A stretch of DNA of 64,000 nt from Glandiceps talaboti (Eukaryota > Hemichordata > Enteropneusta > Spengelidae). A program made the position numbers and the translations under genes. The stretch spans positions 23,024,503 through 23,088,502 of the forward strand of contig NC_135551.1 in NCBI RefSeq assembly GCF_964340395.1, given 5' to 3'. The notes beneath the pieces are model-generated. The model made no database searches. It worked only from the letters and a program-made list of their open reading frames with translations, and was not told where the DNA came from. Shown piece after piece: positions 1-11,251 of this stretch. Positions within the stretch are counted from its first letter, which is position 1. Every line of letters begins with the position of its first letter.

Positions 1-110
1 AGTCTACCTGTAGTTGCTAGTTCCTTGGGCAATTCTGCTTTCTTTAAAAGTGACAACAGGTCACATAGTGCCAAAGGTGCTGTCTGGGGCATGCCTGCAT
101 GAGATACATT

Positions 111-244
111 GGTACACCAGAGGTACTGTCGAGGTGCACCTAAGTTACATACTGTCAAGGTGCACCAGAGGTACTGTCGAGGTATACCAGAGGTACTGTC
201 AAGGTGCACCAGAGGTACTGTCAAGGTGCACCAGAGGTACTGTC
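111..244. repeat. 22-bp minisatellite, about six units
   Basis: Six head-to-tail copies of a ~22-bp unit of the form GGTGCACCAGAGGTACTGTC plus two bases. The second copy carries an insertion (CTAAGTTACAT region). Because 22 is not a multiple of three, the array gives short peptide-like reading frames in two frames that I regard as artefacts. Confidence 0.85.
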
Positions 245-331
245 ATCCTCGGCTTTTGTTCAGCCACCTTCCAAGCACAGATTTTGGTCTTAATACAACT
301 TACAAGACTACATGAAATCATCATAATATAA

Positions 332-1895
332 TCTCATTTTAGGTTTCAATACTGAACAGTTGGGTGCTTTCGTAAGAATATGTTGAGAATGAGAGAACAC
401 TGTCAAGAAACCCAGCAAAGTTTGAGCTAAGGAATCACAAATGGCGCTGAAATTTGGCCTTACAAAACAATGACATGACATGACAACAAAAAAAGTGAAA
501 CCAACACAGACCCATAACATACCTGAAACTAACAGCTTCTGTATATATCATCCAACATCATGAACAAAAGGAATGACGCAAAAAGAAACATATACAATAC
601 CATTTGTGTGATAATTATTTCTAGCAATAAATCTGAATGCCCTCTACCGCGAGTTCTATTGTTGACACAATATGGGTTATAGGGATGTACCCTATTGTTC
701 AATTCACAATATATTGCTGGTATACATGTACAAATGTAGTTTATTCTCGCTATTTTACTCCTCTACCACACTACATGTATAAGTACATTCCCGTAAGTAT
801 TTGGCCTAGAAAATACTAGCATGATGTTAGTAAATTATTGTTACCATAGATTTCATTCTGACATCATATCAACTGTCATGGTTTCCACAATATTGCAGAG
901 TAACAATAACAAAAAATCGCTGAGAGCAATTCCAGCACAAAAATTAAAAAAAAAAAAAATAATAATAATTGTATTGTTATGTAAATTAAGAATCTATTGT
1001 CATCTACAAAACATACATGTTACTGCACATCACTATTTACATGTACTAATACTGCTCTTAAGTAATCTGTTAGTGTGTCACATACTAACAATCACCATGC
1101 TACATTGTACATAAAAATAACCCTCTCTTTAACCTTGGTGAATTTGTGTGATGTAAATTTGTATCAGTTACTATACATCATGTAACATCATGATGATGTA
1201 CATCATCCACCATCCATCATAAATTCCCATCGTTCAACATGAAATGTCACTTTCTTCAAGAAAACTCCAACCCGTTCTCAGTAAAATTCAAGGACAAAAA
1301 TCTTGGATCACAGTACAGGTTATTTAAATAAAGGTAAATGTGTTATCAAATTTCAGCCATTTTAGAATCCAATATGGCCGCCAAATATGGAAAAATAAGA
1401 TTGAAGGTGGTGAAACCCAAATTTCTTTTTTTATTATTTCTAAAGAACTAAGCAAGCTTTAAGTTTGATGGCAAAGTTTGGAGAGATTTTATGAACTTTG
1501 ATATTCACTAAAATATCTCTCCGGGGCACATTATTCCTCAAAGGGCCAAACTAACTATAGTCTTTGATTTCATTTCGAAATACATGTATTATTGTTAGTT
1601 ACCCACACTACTGAAAATATGGAATCAAGTCCACCTACTAATAATGAAAATTTACCTGTGTTAACCAATATATCGATTTTAAATTTTTGTTTCAAACACA
1701 AACTTTAAAATTGTTACCTAACATTTTTGACTGTACTACACTTCAGTCTTTGTCAACAGATTGACCCATTATTCAGAACATGTGACCTTACCAAACCATG
1801 AATCACCAGGACATTCTGTTGGCACTGACAAAGTGAAAATCATATTCACTAAAACCAGACACTTTGAACTTGAGGGAGTAAAGGAAGGAAGCTGT
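332..1895. other. non-coding, no gene seen
   Basis: AT-rich sequence with short A and TA runs (for example 945-970) and several TACATGTA words. No reading frame with splice signals or recognisable protein was found on either strand. Confidence 0.5.
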
Positions 1896-1910
1896 TCATG
1901 TCCAATCCAT

Positions 1911-2140
1911 CAGATTACCCAAAATGCAATATGATTTGTATGCACAGAGATCGACCAACACACAGCATGGCAGATTACCCAAAATGCGATATGATTTGTA
2001 TGCACAGAGATCAACCAACACACAGCATGGCAGATTACCCTTGAAAATGCAATACGATTTGTATGCGCAGAGATCGACCAACACACAGCATGGCAGATTA
2101 CCCAAAATGCAATATGATTTGTATGCACAGAAATCAACCA
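1911..2140. repeat. 60-bp tandem repeat, four units
   Basis: Four tandem copies of a ~60-bp unit starting CAGATTACCCAAAATGCAAT and ending CACACAGCATGG. Copies start near 1911, 1971, 2031 and about 2094. The third copy has a 3-4 base insertion after the starting motif. Divergence between copies is only a few bases, so the expansion is recent. Reading frames through it are repetitive on both strands and are not credible genes. Confidence 0.9.
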
Positions 2141-2220
2141 AGGTGTCTAAACACGTTGTTGTTGTTGTTCTATACATGCTAGAGAGTGATGCAAGCTTCC
2201 ACTGTTCCAGGCACCTATGA

Positions 2221-3330
2221 ATCCATATTAGGCTGTGTTTGAAATAATAGTTTAATTTGACAATGTCTATCTACATATATACCATAGTACATGTCTATAG
2301 CTCTAACCACAAACTTATATTTTTGAGTCATTCTATCTATAAAATAATTTTTGAGAACTGATAAATTTGAAAAACACTCTCACTTTCCCTACCTCTTTGT
2401 GGATGACATTACCACTCTATCATACTGTGCTGACACACACACCTGGTCCTCCTTCTAAATAGATTCAGTGTTCATCACATACCAGTATTTTTATTTTGTT
2501 CAAATATTTTACTTCAAATGTGGACATGATCACAGACTATGCAATTTTAAATTTTGTCAATTTTCTGCTCTTGAGCCTAGCAATGCAATCAATGTCAGGG
2601 GATACTCCATCACAACTTTACAAAATATTTAGCTGCCTGACTAAACATTATATTGAATTTTTCATCCTTCGACTTCTCCCTCATAAACTGATGAAATTCA
2701 TATATCAAATACATTGTATGTTTGCATGTACTATTTTTTCAGTAAAATCTTCAACAACTGTGCAATCTTCAAATTTGTAAATATTGACTCGAATCGAGTG
2801 GCTAATTTTCAAATGTCTTCAGCTCAAATCAAAGATTTTTTACTTGTTTTCACAATCAGAACATAAAAGATCTTGAGAGAGAAGACAGTCAATGGATAAC
2901 TTGTAATTGTATGACATATTAGCTTTCCTAGGTTGACACATTAATTCACATCTTTTTTCAATTTCTTGTTTAGTTTTTTTGCATGCTCTATGGGCCTGTA
3001 GCCTTTCACACAATAAACTAACCTACATTATTATTAGCTTTCGGAATGATGTCACCACTATATTCATAAAATATTTCTGTGTTATTAGTTACATGCCTGT
3101 GTTCATGTATTGTAACATTGCACTGACCTTCAACCCATGGGCTTTGTCCCAACCTGACTTAATCATAAATAATGTACTATGTTAAGAACACTGCAATACA
3201 TCAGATTTAGAAAGTGACATCTGTGATTTTTGTTTTGTTTTCCTCTTCCTATTACAAACTCTATTTGTTGATCAAACGCACATAAATTTGTGCAGCTATC
3301 CGGGATACAACGGCCATGTATAAAATGTCC
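2221..3330. other. non-coding, no gene seen
   Basis: Unique-looking AT-rich DNA. Open stretches on the plus strand are hydrophobic, lack repeat or domain character and have no convincing splice signals. Confidence 0.4.
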
Positions 3331-3337
3331 ATCGGGT

Positions 3338-3535
3338 CAGTGCAGGAGTGTACCCATTGAGCCAATTTGATGCACCACTGACACACACAATTTCTACTAC
3401 TGATGCACCAAAATTCGGTGTTCTCATATCTCTTATACTATGTGGGTGACTCAGAAGAAATGCTAGTTTATGTCATTTTGACTCACAACAACAAAATTTG
3501 GCTATCATTATATTATAGAGCCTGAGGGCACACTG
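3338..3535 (-). mobile_element. MITE-like element, CAGTGTGCCCTC family, copy 1
   Basis: This ~200-bp segment is the reverse complement of a diverged copy of the element at 20141-20312. Shared blocks include the terminus GAGGGCACACTG (here ending at 3535), CCACTGACACACACAATTTCT, CATATCTCTTATACTATGTG and AAGAAATGCTAGTTTATGTC. The 20-kb copy has clear terminal inverted repeats; here the distal end (CAGTGCAGGAGTGTACCC) is degraded. It has no coding capacity, as expected of a non-autonomous DNA transposon. Confidence 0.65.
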
Positions 3536-3997
3536 ATTCTGACCCAACAATTTGCAACTGAGAGTGTCACTGTGAGCAAGTTTACAGCTTTATGCCACAC
3601 TGACCTTTTGATTGGTTTACTGCTACAGGTCGTGTTGTGTCAGGTACAGAGATTTAGTTTGATCTGATTTATTTCATTTACTAAATCTAAATTCATGTTG
3701 CATAAACTTAAGAAATAACTCAAACTCAACAGAATCTTTAAGACATACATGTACATACACCCATAGACTAACTTTTTCTCCATTGTCTTTTTTCTATATT
3801 GTTTTGCGAAACATTTCCTTACAACTATGCTTTGTACAATTTCACACACAGCAATTTCATGTGACATACAACAATTTGCTTTTTCCCTGTACTATGTGGT
3901 AACTCAGAAAAAAAAGAAAAAGTTTTTATCATTTGGACCTACAGCAAAAATGTTTGTTTTTTGTCAGAAGGCACAGTACAGGGTCATGTGACGAACA

Positions 3998-4740
3998 AGG
4001 CTGACACCCGAGAGAAAAATTCCTAGGGTTGAATTTTAATAGTCAAGAGTACTTGTAAGTACTACACATACCTATTCTGTAACATAGTAATCTGACAATA
4101 ATTTAAAGGATGTAGGGTTAGGGTTAATGAGGTTAACAACCCTAACAAGAGTAAACTTTATCATCTTGAATTATAACAGTCTATTGGTACCATACAACAA
4201 GTACTTCACATACATGTAGCTAATCCGTACTAAAGTAATCAGACGAAAGAGTTGAGGTGAAGTTAGGGACAAGGTTGAACAGCCTAGCCAGAGTAACATT
4301 ACTGAATACTGTACCAAATTTTGACAGCCAGCTCTAACTACAGTACTATATGCATACCTGTACTGTACTATAGTTATCAGCCTGAGGAGTTAGGATGAGG
4401 TTCCAGACAAAATTGAACACCCTAGCATGAGTAAAATTACTGAATTTTAACAGTCTACCATACGCCTAGTACTGTACATACCTCTTCTGTACCATAGTCA
4501 AAGAGTTGGGAGGAAGTTAGGGACAAGGCTGACACCCTAGCAAGAGTAACATTTTTCAAGCTAAATTTCAACAGTCTACCATACATGTACATGTACTATG
4601 CATACCTGCTCTGCATTGTATTGTATTGTAGTAATCACTCTACGGAGACAATGTTCGGTTAGATCTTAGACCCTACAAGGTTGAACACCCTTGCACTGAA
4701 GTTAAATTTCTTCTGGTGAATTTTAGTAGTCTACCATACA
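3998..4740. repeat. degenerate ~135-bp tandem array, six units, exon-like on the minus strand
   Basis: The motif ACAAGGYTGAACACCCTAGC recurs in diverged form near 3998, 4131, 4270, 4407, 4523 and 4676, giving spacings of about 133, 139, 137, 116 and 153 bp. Each unit also has a version of GAGTAACATTACTGAATTTTAACAGTCTACCATAC and of CATACCTNTTCTGTA. On the minus strand the last motif reads as a splice-donor-like (C/G/T)AG|GTATG(T/C), and an AG-ended, acceptor-like stretch lies about 80 bp before it. The frame between them is open in at least two units and broken in others. It could be a decayed tandem-exon array or just an old minisatellite. Confidence 0.6.
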
Positions 4741-7700
4741 AACTAAACAATATAACTTACAATTCATATACTCTAGACATGTCACAGAGTCTTCCCTTGA
4801 AGAATTCACATAAGGGTGCTACACAGAATGAAGTGGTTTGGAGTAAGATTTTCACTTCATCAAAAGGACACTCAGAAATGACACAAAAGGCTTGGAATCC
4901 ATTTTCATGAAGACAATTTATACCCATTCTGAATTTTATTTCCAAACCTTTCTTGACCTTTACCTAGATACTAGAAATCAGTCTTTCTGATTGATAATCA
5001 TTGTATCACCCATAGACGTCTGTGTAGCTGTAGCACCTTATGGACTGTCTATTACAATAATCAAGTTGATTACACATGATCCGGTTGAAATAAATCTTGT
5101 TGTACAATGTAATGTATGCCTCACATTCTAATTTCCCACAACAACATGTAATTGTTCCAGAGAGCTTACCTATGATTTGTTTTTGTACAGTGCCAGAGAG
5201 CATTTTTGAAAAGGATACGAGACACTCTATAAATCTTTACATCATGTCACCAAATCATGTTTCCATAGTAACCTAAATTAGATAAATGACTCCTACATTT
5301 GTAGATACAGTACAGGTTTGAAATGTGGCATGGCCATTGAAACAAATGGGTATGTCAGAAACCATTGCAAGATTTTGATGTTTATATGAGTCTTGAGATT
5401 ATTGTTTTAAGTGTGTTATTTGAATATATCTATGCTGATGAGGATGAGGATGACAACGACTAGGAGGAGGTTAAGGGTGGAGGTCAATGACACATGTTGG
5501 TGGTTTAATAAATTAATGTTAATGGTGATGGTGATGAAGGTGCGGGGCTTGAAACTGTTGACTTTTCTTTGGTAGTCCTAGTGGGCAGAAAGTGTTCGCC
5601 TAAGGATGGTGATCAGCAGTCTTGTACTCCTATGTTATTGAAATACCTTATGTATGTAAATCTTCCATCCTTAAAATAATCCTAGAATGTATTTCATGCA
5701 ACCATAGAATGTAAACAATGCATTAATGTCTAAATAGTGTCAAATACAGTACATTTGTAAATACAACAGAGTCATCTTTGTTGCTGTCCCAGATCGATTC
5801 TTTAAAGACTGATTTTTTTTGCCATCTACTCTCAGATCATGATTTTTTCTGAACTGCGACTAGTCTCAGCTGGATGGTTTTTTTTTTTGCCGTCTGAGAC
5901 TGGCAAACTGAGACTGGTCTCAGATGGCAATTTTTTGCAAACTAAAACTATCAGTTGATGGTCTCAGTTTAACTTTGTATGTACTTTATATACCACCGTA
6001 ATTAGTGATAGCCTGAGTAGGCTACCAGCTGCAAATTAAATGTATGGTAGCCCCATGACAAGAATTGGTGGTCTGTGGACACAGGACTACTCTTCATTTT
6101 GAGCCCTGATGGTGATACTGTATATATTGATGATGGTGATGTCTCTTTTTATTAGGCTGTGTATAGTACCAGTGTGACATAATAGACATGCCCTCTAAGA
6201 CTACTGAACAACAACATTTTCATTGTGGATAAAAACAAACAAAAAAAACTGAGTTTGCTTATGGTCAAGTAAGAGATACGCCAACACCAATTTTTTGTGT
6301 TTCACAAGAAACTGTGCAGTACTTCAGTGAAGCAAACAAAATGGCTGACATACACACAGCAATGTTGTCATGATGTTGAATCTGTGCAAAATACTGCATC
6401 ATGTGAGCAAAACTACAATATTTAATGCAAATTAAGATGCTAGAGTTTGACAACTATACACTTTTAACCCCTGTACACTATTACATGTATTGGCATATAT
6501 GGAAGTTTAAAGTGTTGTTTTAATACATGAATATCCAGAATAATTATTATTAATATCTATTTTTTTTAACAGGTTCTGTGACAATAAAAAACTCATCCCC
6601 CCAATTGAATTTAAAAATTGTTTATGCAAATATTGTCAATAAATGCAAATTATGTGATTACATATGTAAAATAAAATTCACATTTATGCAAATAAGATAC
6701 TACTAACTATTCTCATACTTCCATACAGAAATTCAATCCATACATGTTAGCTACTTCCTTCCTGTTACATGTAGGAATACTAAGTTTCTAGGAATGTGTT
6801 ATGACCTACTAGGTCACGACACATGGTAATGCACATATGCTGGTTTATTCACTCTCTTGCCAAAATCTAAAGAATCATTCTGTCTAATCCATCTGTTGCA
6901 GTGGTAACTAAGATAAGTTCTAGGCTGTCACTGTAAGCTATTGTTAGAAATGTTTGAAAAAAAGTGAGAATTACAAATTCAAAGCAACATTCGATAATGA
7001 CATGAATACAGAAGTAGCAGGTGTGAGTGATAGTTTGTGTGTACAACACTTGGTCATAGTTTATACAATGTCAACAGTGTCTGCAGAGAAACCTATGTTA
7101 CCTTATATGCATACAAATCTACACAGAGACAAAAGACAAAATACAAAGATATTTAACAGCCATACAAACACTAATCAGTGACTCTAAAACTTCTTTCACT
7201 TTTTGTTCAATATTTTTTTTTCTAATTCACATCAAATCAAAATTCATAATATCATATGTCTTTTTCATTTGCAAATTTAAATCTTTAGGGTTATGTTAAC
7301 TCATGGATGGTTACGACAAATTTTCATAAAATTTGAACAAATCTAAATTCTAAAACTGTTTTCTATCATATTTGGACATAAAAAACAACAACTACACTAT
7401 ACTTATACAGAAGTATTTCTGGTAGTACATAGCTACTTGCACATCCATAAGCATAACTTCAAAAATGAATATGCCATTTTTTTAAATATCATCTACAATT
7501 TTTTTTTTAATTTTTGGCTAGAAATATTGTTTGGGTGTGAAACTGAATGCAAAAGTGTGATAAACTGAATGAGAGAAGGAAACATCTTCCATGGCAACAA
7601 TCAAAATTGATCATATGACCAAATGTAACTGCTAAACTGGTAGTCATTTTGAATATTAATGAGCCACTAAATGTGCAATAATTTCAAAAACTATATTTTG

Positions 7701-8650
7701 CTGCATCATTTCATGATATGAACATAAAGTATGGTATGACAGGATACGTTTTGTAAATCTGAAATATCGCGTACAAGTCGCCATCAATATTATCATCCTT
7801 ATCATGAAGACAGACTCCCAACATCCTTTGTAGGGTTCACCGGGAGCTGTGCTGCATGTACGTCTGTACGTGTTTAGGAAGTGCAAATTATCGTGTCGTA
7901 ATTATTGTTTCGGGTACAATTTACAGAAAAACAATGATATCATCAGCGGATTATGATTTGACGTACACTAATTCGTTATCAACTTGGAATGCGTGGAGCG
8001 AGTGACCGATCATGAAATTACAATATTCAAACAAGAGCGACCCACCCATCCCACACATTTTTATCATCGTCCATTACTCAATACGTCGACCATCGCTACC
8101 AATTAACATAACAAAATAGAAAAATGGAGGCGAAAAGAGGACACACAATCGGAACCATAAGCTAAACAGTAGTTTGGAAAAACAAAGGCCAAAAATCCAG
8201 ACACGTTGTAGCACATGATTTGAACGAAAAGGACCAATACATTTGTCTGAAGTGAAGTGGCGTTAAAAGACAATACGATCTGTCAACCCAAACCACGTCG
8301 AGCATAACAATTAAGTGGATTCAATTATCACGTCTGGAAACAAATATTAATTTTGCGATGGTATAATTAAACTTGTTAGAAAATATTATCAATGGGTATC
8401 GTTAACTGTCATGATCGACGATATATTATGAAGCCGAGGTCACCAAATGGACATACAGACATGTACCACAGACGATTTGATTGACTGCCCATGGTTAACT
8501 CTCCGTGATCAGGAGTAAAAGCCGGTGATGGAACTTACCTCTACTCACGTTCTGAAATGATCCACGGGTTTTCTTAAAATCTCGTTATCAACGTAAGTGT
8601 ATAAAGATTGAAAAAAGCGATGGATCAAACATAGAAACATAGACATACAA
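4741..8650. other. mostly non-coding; scattered exon-like pieces on the minus strand
   Basis: No confident gene. Minus-strand pieces with splice-like edges occur at about 4,757-4,945 (open frame ending at a GTAAGT donor), 5,163-5,220 (open frame ending at a GTAAGC donor) and 6,867-6,930. The last is an acceptor with polypyrimidine tract and TTCTAAC branch-like motif, then an open stretch, a stop and an AATAAA. At 5,810-5,970 there is an imperfect self-complementary stretch around CAGTCTCAG/CTGAGACTG with poly-T runs. From about 7,850 the DNA becomes less AT-rich and has more CpG. Confidence 0.35.
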
Positions 8651-8663
8651 CTCTAATTTTTAC

Positions 8664-8712
8664 CTGCATGAATGGGGACCCCCTCCTCAGGCTCGGCCGA
8701 TATGTCCGCCAT
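8664..8712 (-). CDS. possible first coding exon of an unidentified minus-strand gene
   Basis: On the minus strand an ATG at 8712 opens a 49-nt frame, MADISAEPEEGVPIHA plus one base, that runs straight into a consensus donor (CAG|GTAAAAATT). The sequence is GC-richer than its surroundings. A perfect CRE palindrome TGACGTCA lies just upstream (8720-8727) with a second ATG-containing context. An acidic N-terminus followed by a phase-1 donor is typical of a first exon. I do not recognise the protein and could not chain it to downstream exons with confidence. It could equally be a chance ATG-to-GT stretch. Confidence 0.35.
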
Positions 8713-8719
8713 GATGGAT

Positions 8720-8727
8720 GACGTCAT
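8720..8727. promoter_or_regulatory. CRE palindrome TGACGTCA
   Basis: Perfect 8-bp cAMP-response-element palindrome. It lies 8 bases 5' of a candidate minus-strand start codon, in a locally GC-rich stretch. CREB/ATF binding is the known role of the motif; its use here is inferred. Confidence 0.4.
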
Positions 8728-8917
8728 GACATGCGCATTTAGGTTTTGCCGTCTCGGTTTGAGGGAGATCTCGCGTGATAAAATGATTATTCCGATTCGC
8801 ATGCTAACCAGATTCAGATTCGATGACAGGGCACCACACTGCATGTTACATTCTTCAGCATATCGTAAGAAGTATTTACACATACACACACCACACACCT
8901 ACAACGTTTACATGTAG

Positions 8918-10040
8918 CATCACCAACAACATTGTAACATGAAACATAGCCATTAATTTGGGAGTAAAATATGCAAACATAAGTTACCTAAATTAAAATT
9001 AGAACTATTGATTTGGTTCTAAACAAATTTGGGAATTTCTGTTTCTATTCTCATCTCATCTCAGTCGCTGATATTTTGAGATGGAATGAGACTATATAAA
9101 AAAGAGCCGGGTCCTGTCATTACATCATTATAATTTTATAATTAGATATCCATTCAAAACAAATTTTGCAAAAAGTAAAAACACAGTTATCAAGATTTTG
9201 AAGCACGGTTCAAAAAATATCCGTGGATCTCCCCCTTTGCAATGTGTTTGGATGTGAAATTTTGGCTGATTTTTAAAAATAAACTTGGAGACTATTTCCC
9301 ATTGTGAGTGCTTGTGTCTTGTACCTCAGACCACTAAAGAGCTTGCACATACAACATTAAAAACCAAGTTGAAACTTGTTCTTCATGACATTGTCCAGTA
9401 GAGGTCCTTGCCATGGTCACACATTGTGTCTTCAGCCATGCATAAGTAATAGCAGAACGTAAATAATTATGGTTATTCGTCACATGAAGGCTATATTAAA
9501 GTGATATGTTTGGGTTAAGATTCAATTCAAGGTTGGTCCACCGTTCTAATGACAAAACGAACATATGAGTCGTTACGGTATTCAATGTTTATGTTTTTTT
9601 GTTGTTGTTTTCAATTTTCACATTCGTATGGTTCATTTTACACCCGGCCATCAAGCCCGCACTATGTGACCACCTACAATTCAATATTTAGACTATTTTT
9701 ATTGATGTGTACTTTGTATCTTTTGTTGTATAGAGGTATAAGCTGACGTTTATTTACAGTACATGTACCTTTATTTTGCATTTGGTATACAACGTCTTAT
9801 TTTCACCTCCTCGCTTTCTGATTTTCATCGGCACTTTTGTTCATCTATTCCCCCATGTGCTCAGTTGCAACCAATCCATTCTGACATGACAGTGTATTTT
9901 AGCCGTGTTTCTTTTAACTGCAGTACTGTTGCTTTTGACATTTTATTGTCACTTTTGGTCTGAGATGCTGTTAGTATGTTTTGAATGTTTAATTGTAATT
10001 TGACCATTCAAGTTCTTGTGAATGAATCTTATCCTCCACA
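8918..10040. other. intergenic, no gene seen
   Basis: AT-rich DNA between the candidate minus-strand first exon and the inverted-repeat elements upstream of the pyruvate dehydrogenase gene. No frames with splice signals or family resemblance. Confidence 0.4.
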
Positions 10041-10052
10041 TAACTGTGGGTA

Positions 10053-10174
10053 TAGTCTAGTTCCAAACTGGTGCAGTATTTATACGTATTAAAAAACTTC
10101 ATTACTTTAATTACTGGTAGAGTAATGAACTTTTTAATACGTATTAAATACTGTACCAGTTTGGAACTAGACTA
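10053..10174. mobile_element. hairpin MITE, ~122 bp
   Basis: Nearly all of this element is inverted repeat. The left arm (10053-10105, starting TAGTCTAGTTCCAAACTGG) pairs with the right arm (10121-10174) with only a few mismatches around a ~15-base loop. ACTGTGGG occurs at 10043-10050 and again at 10174-10181, as an 8-bp direct repeat would if it were a target-site duplication. There is no coding capacity. Confidence 0.75.
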
Positions 10175-10339
10175 CTGTGGGCAATACTGTGATGCACTTT
10201 GCAATACTGTGATGCACTGATCAATCAATGAATGATAAACAAGTTTCGGCCCGGTCTTATATATGTGATGACATGTAAAAATTATGAAACAGCTCTCCAA
10301 GATTTAAAGTGTACGCCTTTGGCGACGCTAAGTTGTATA

Positions 10340-10415
10340 GTCTGGGGCTATGGTGGTCGAGTGGTTAAACCACTTACCTCTTACTGTGCATTGCGGACGG
10401 TTCCAACCCATTCTG
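10340..10415 (+). repeat. tRNA-like sequence, probably a tRNA-derived SINE head
   Basis: An A-box-like TGGTCGAGTGG (10354-10364) is followed about 35 bases on by a B-box-like GGTTCCAACCC (10399-10409). The first half reads like a tRNA-Ser or tRNA-Leu 5' half (TGGTCGAGTGGTTAAA). The B box departs from GGTTCGANTCC at two places and I see no acceptor stem, so a working tRNA gene is unlikely. A SINE relic is the simplest reading. Confidence 0.45.
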
Positions 10416-10462
10416 GGTACCATGTTGTAAGTAATAAGAAGAGTGTCGTTCAGTTTTACTCG

Positions 10463-10933
10463 AGGTGATATCAATAGTTCAATGTAGGATAAAAAAAACT
10501 AAATTATTTTGCTTTGGGGGGGGGGGGCATTTTACTTCTCATCACACTGAACTATTGTACTTTTAATGGGTTTGTTTTGTACCCCTAAATATAATACAAA
10601 TATTCCTATTTTAAAAAATCGTCAAATTGTAAATGCGTGACACTAAAATACATTAAAGTGCCAACAAAACAACTACTTTCTTCCCCACTACATACCGGCT
10701 ATGCATAAACATAGGGTTACTACTATCGTGGATGCAATCGGGGATCTGGAGACCTAGATACGTGTACATCCATGCAACTACGTTCTGATTTGAAATTGAT
10801 TGTGCTGCCGTCTGAGACATTATTTTCAATTTTGTCCAATTTAGTTAGAAGGGGTGGGGTGGTGGATCTACGGCCTAACTTACAGAATTTATGTGTTTTT
10901 TATCATATACATTGAACTATTGATCTCGCCCCT
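10463..10933. mobile_element. inverted-repeat element, ~470 bp, TCAATAGTTCAATGTA termini
   Basis: The left end AGGTGATATCAATAGTTCAATGTAGG (10463-10488) is mirrored at the right end (10908-10933) as TACATTGAACTATTGATCTCGCCCCT. The same termini bound a shorter element at 59261-59366. The interior contains a poly-G run (10517-10527) and no reading frame. This is best read as a non-autonomous DNA transposon. Confidence 0.6.
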
Positions 10934-11161
10934 AATGCGGATACAGATCGCATCGTAGGAAACAATTCCAATGCGAATCAGAAACGATTCTGAAACACAA
11001 TCTGAATCAGAGAGTGACCATAAAACGGGTGAAGTCGATTGTTGCCTTCTGCCAGGCAGTCGATCCCCAACTTTATCAGATTTCTCAAATAGTTTTGCAT
11101 AGTTGCAAGCCCTGCTTCATCACGTACTGTATATTTTTTAAAAGCAACCTAAATTGACACC

Positions 11162-11251
11162 ATGTCACTCTCGAGGGCAGTCCTGAGGCTTGGGAAAAAC
11201 TTACGGGTTTGCTATCGAAGTCACCAAGGTATCATCACTTACGCAACACCG
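11162..11251 (+). CDS. PDHA1: PDHA1 exon 1 (presequence)
   Basis: 30 codons from an ATG in a good context (GACACCATGT) to donor CCG|GTAAGG, phase 0. Basic residues Arg5, Arg9, Lys12, Arg15 and Arg19, with Ser/Leu and no acid, form a classic mitochondrial targeting peptide. Confidence 0.93.

Noticed and set aside
4113-4127. Interstitial telomere-like TAGGGTTAGGGTTAA
   Set aside because: Only about 2.5 units and inside a degenerate tandem array; too short to interpret.
10351-10420. Functional tRNA-Ser/Leu gene
   Set aside because: A box is good but the B box has two mismatches and no acceptor stem or anticodon arm can be drawn; a SINE relic fits better.
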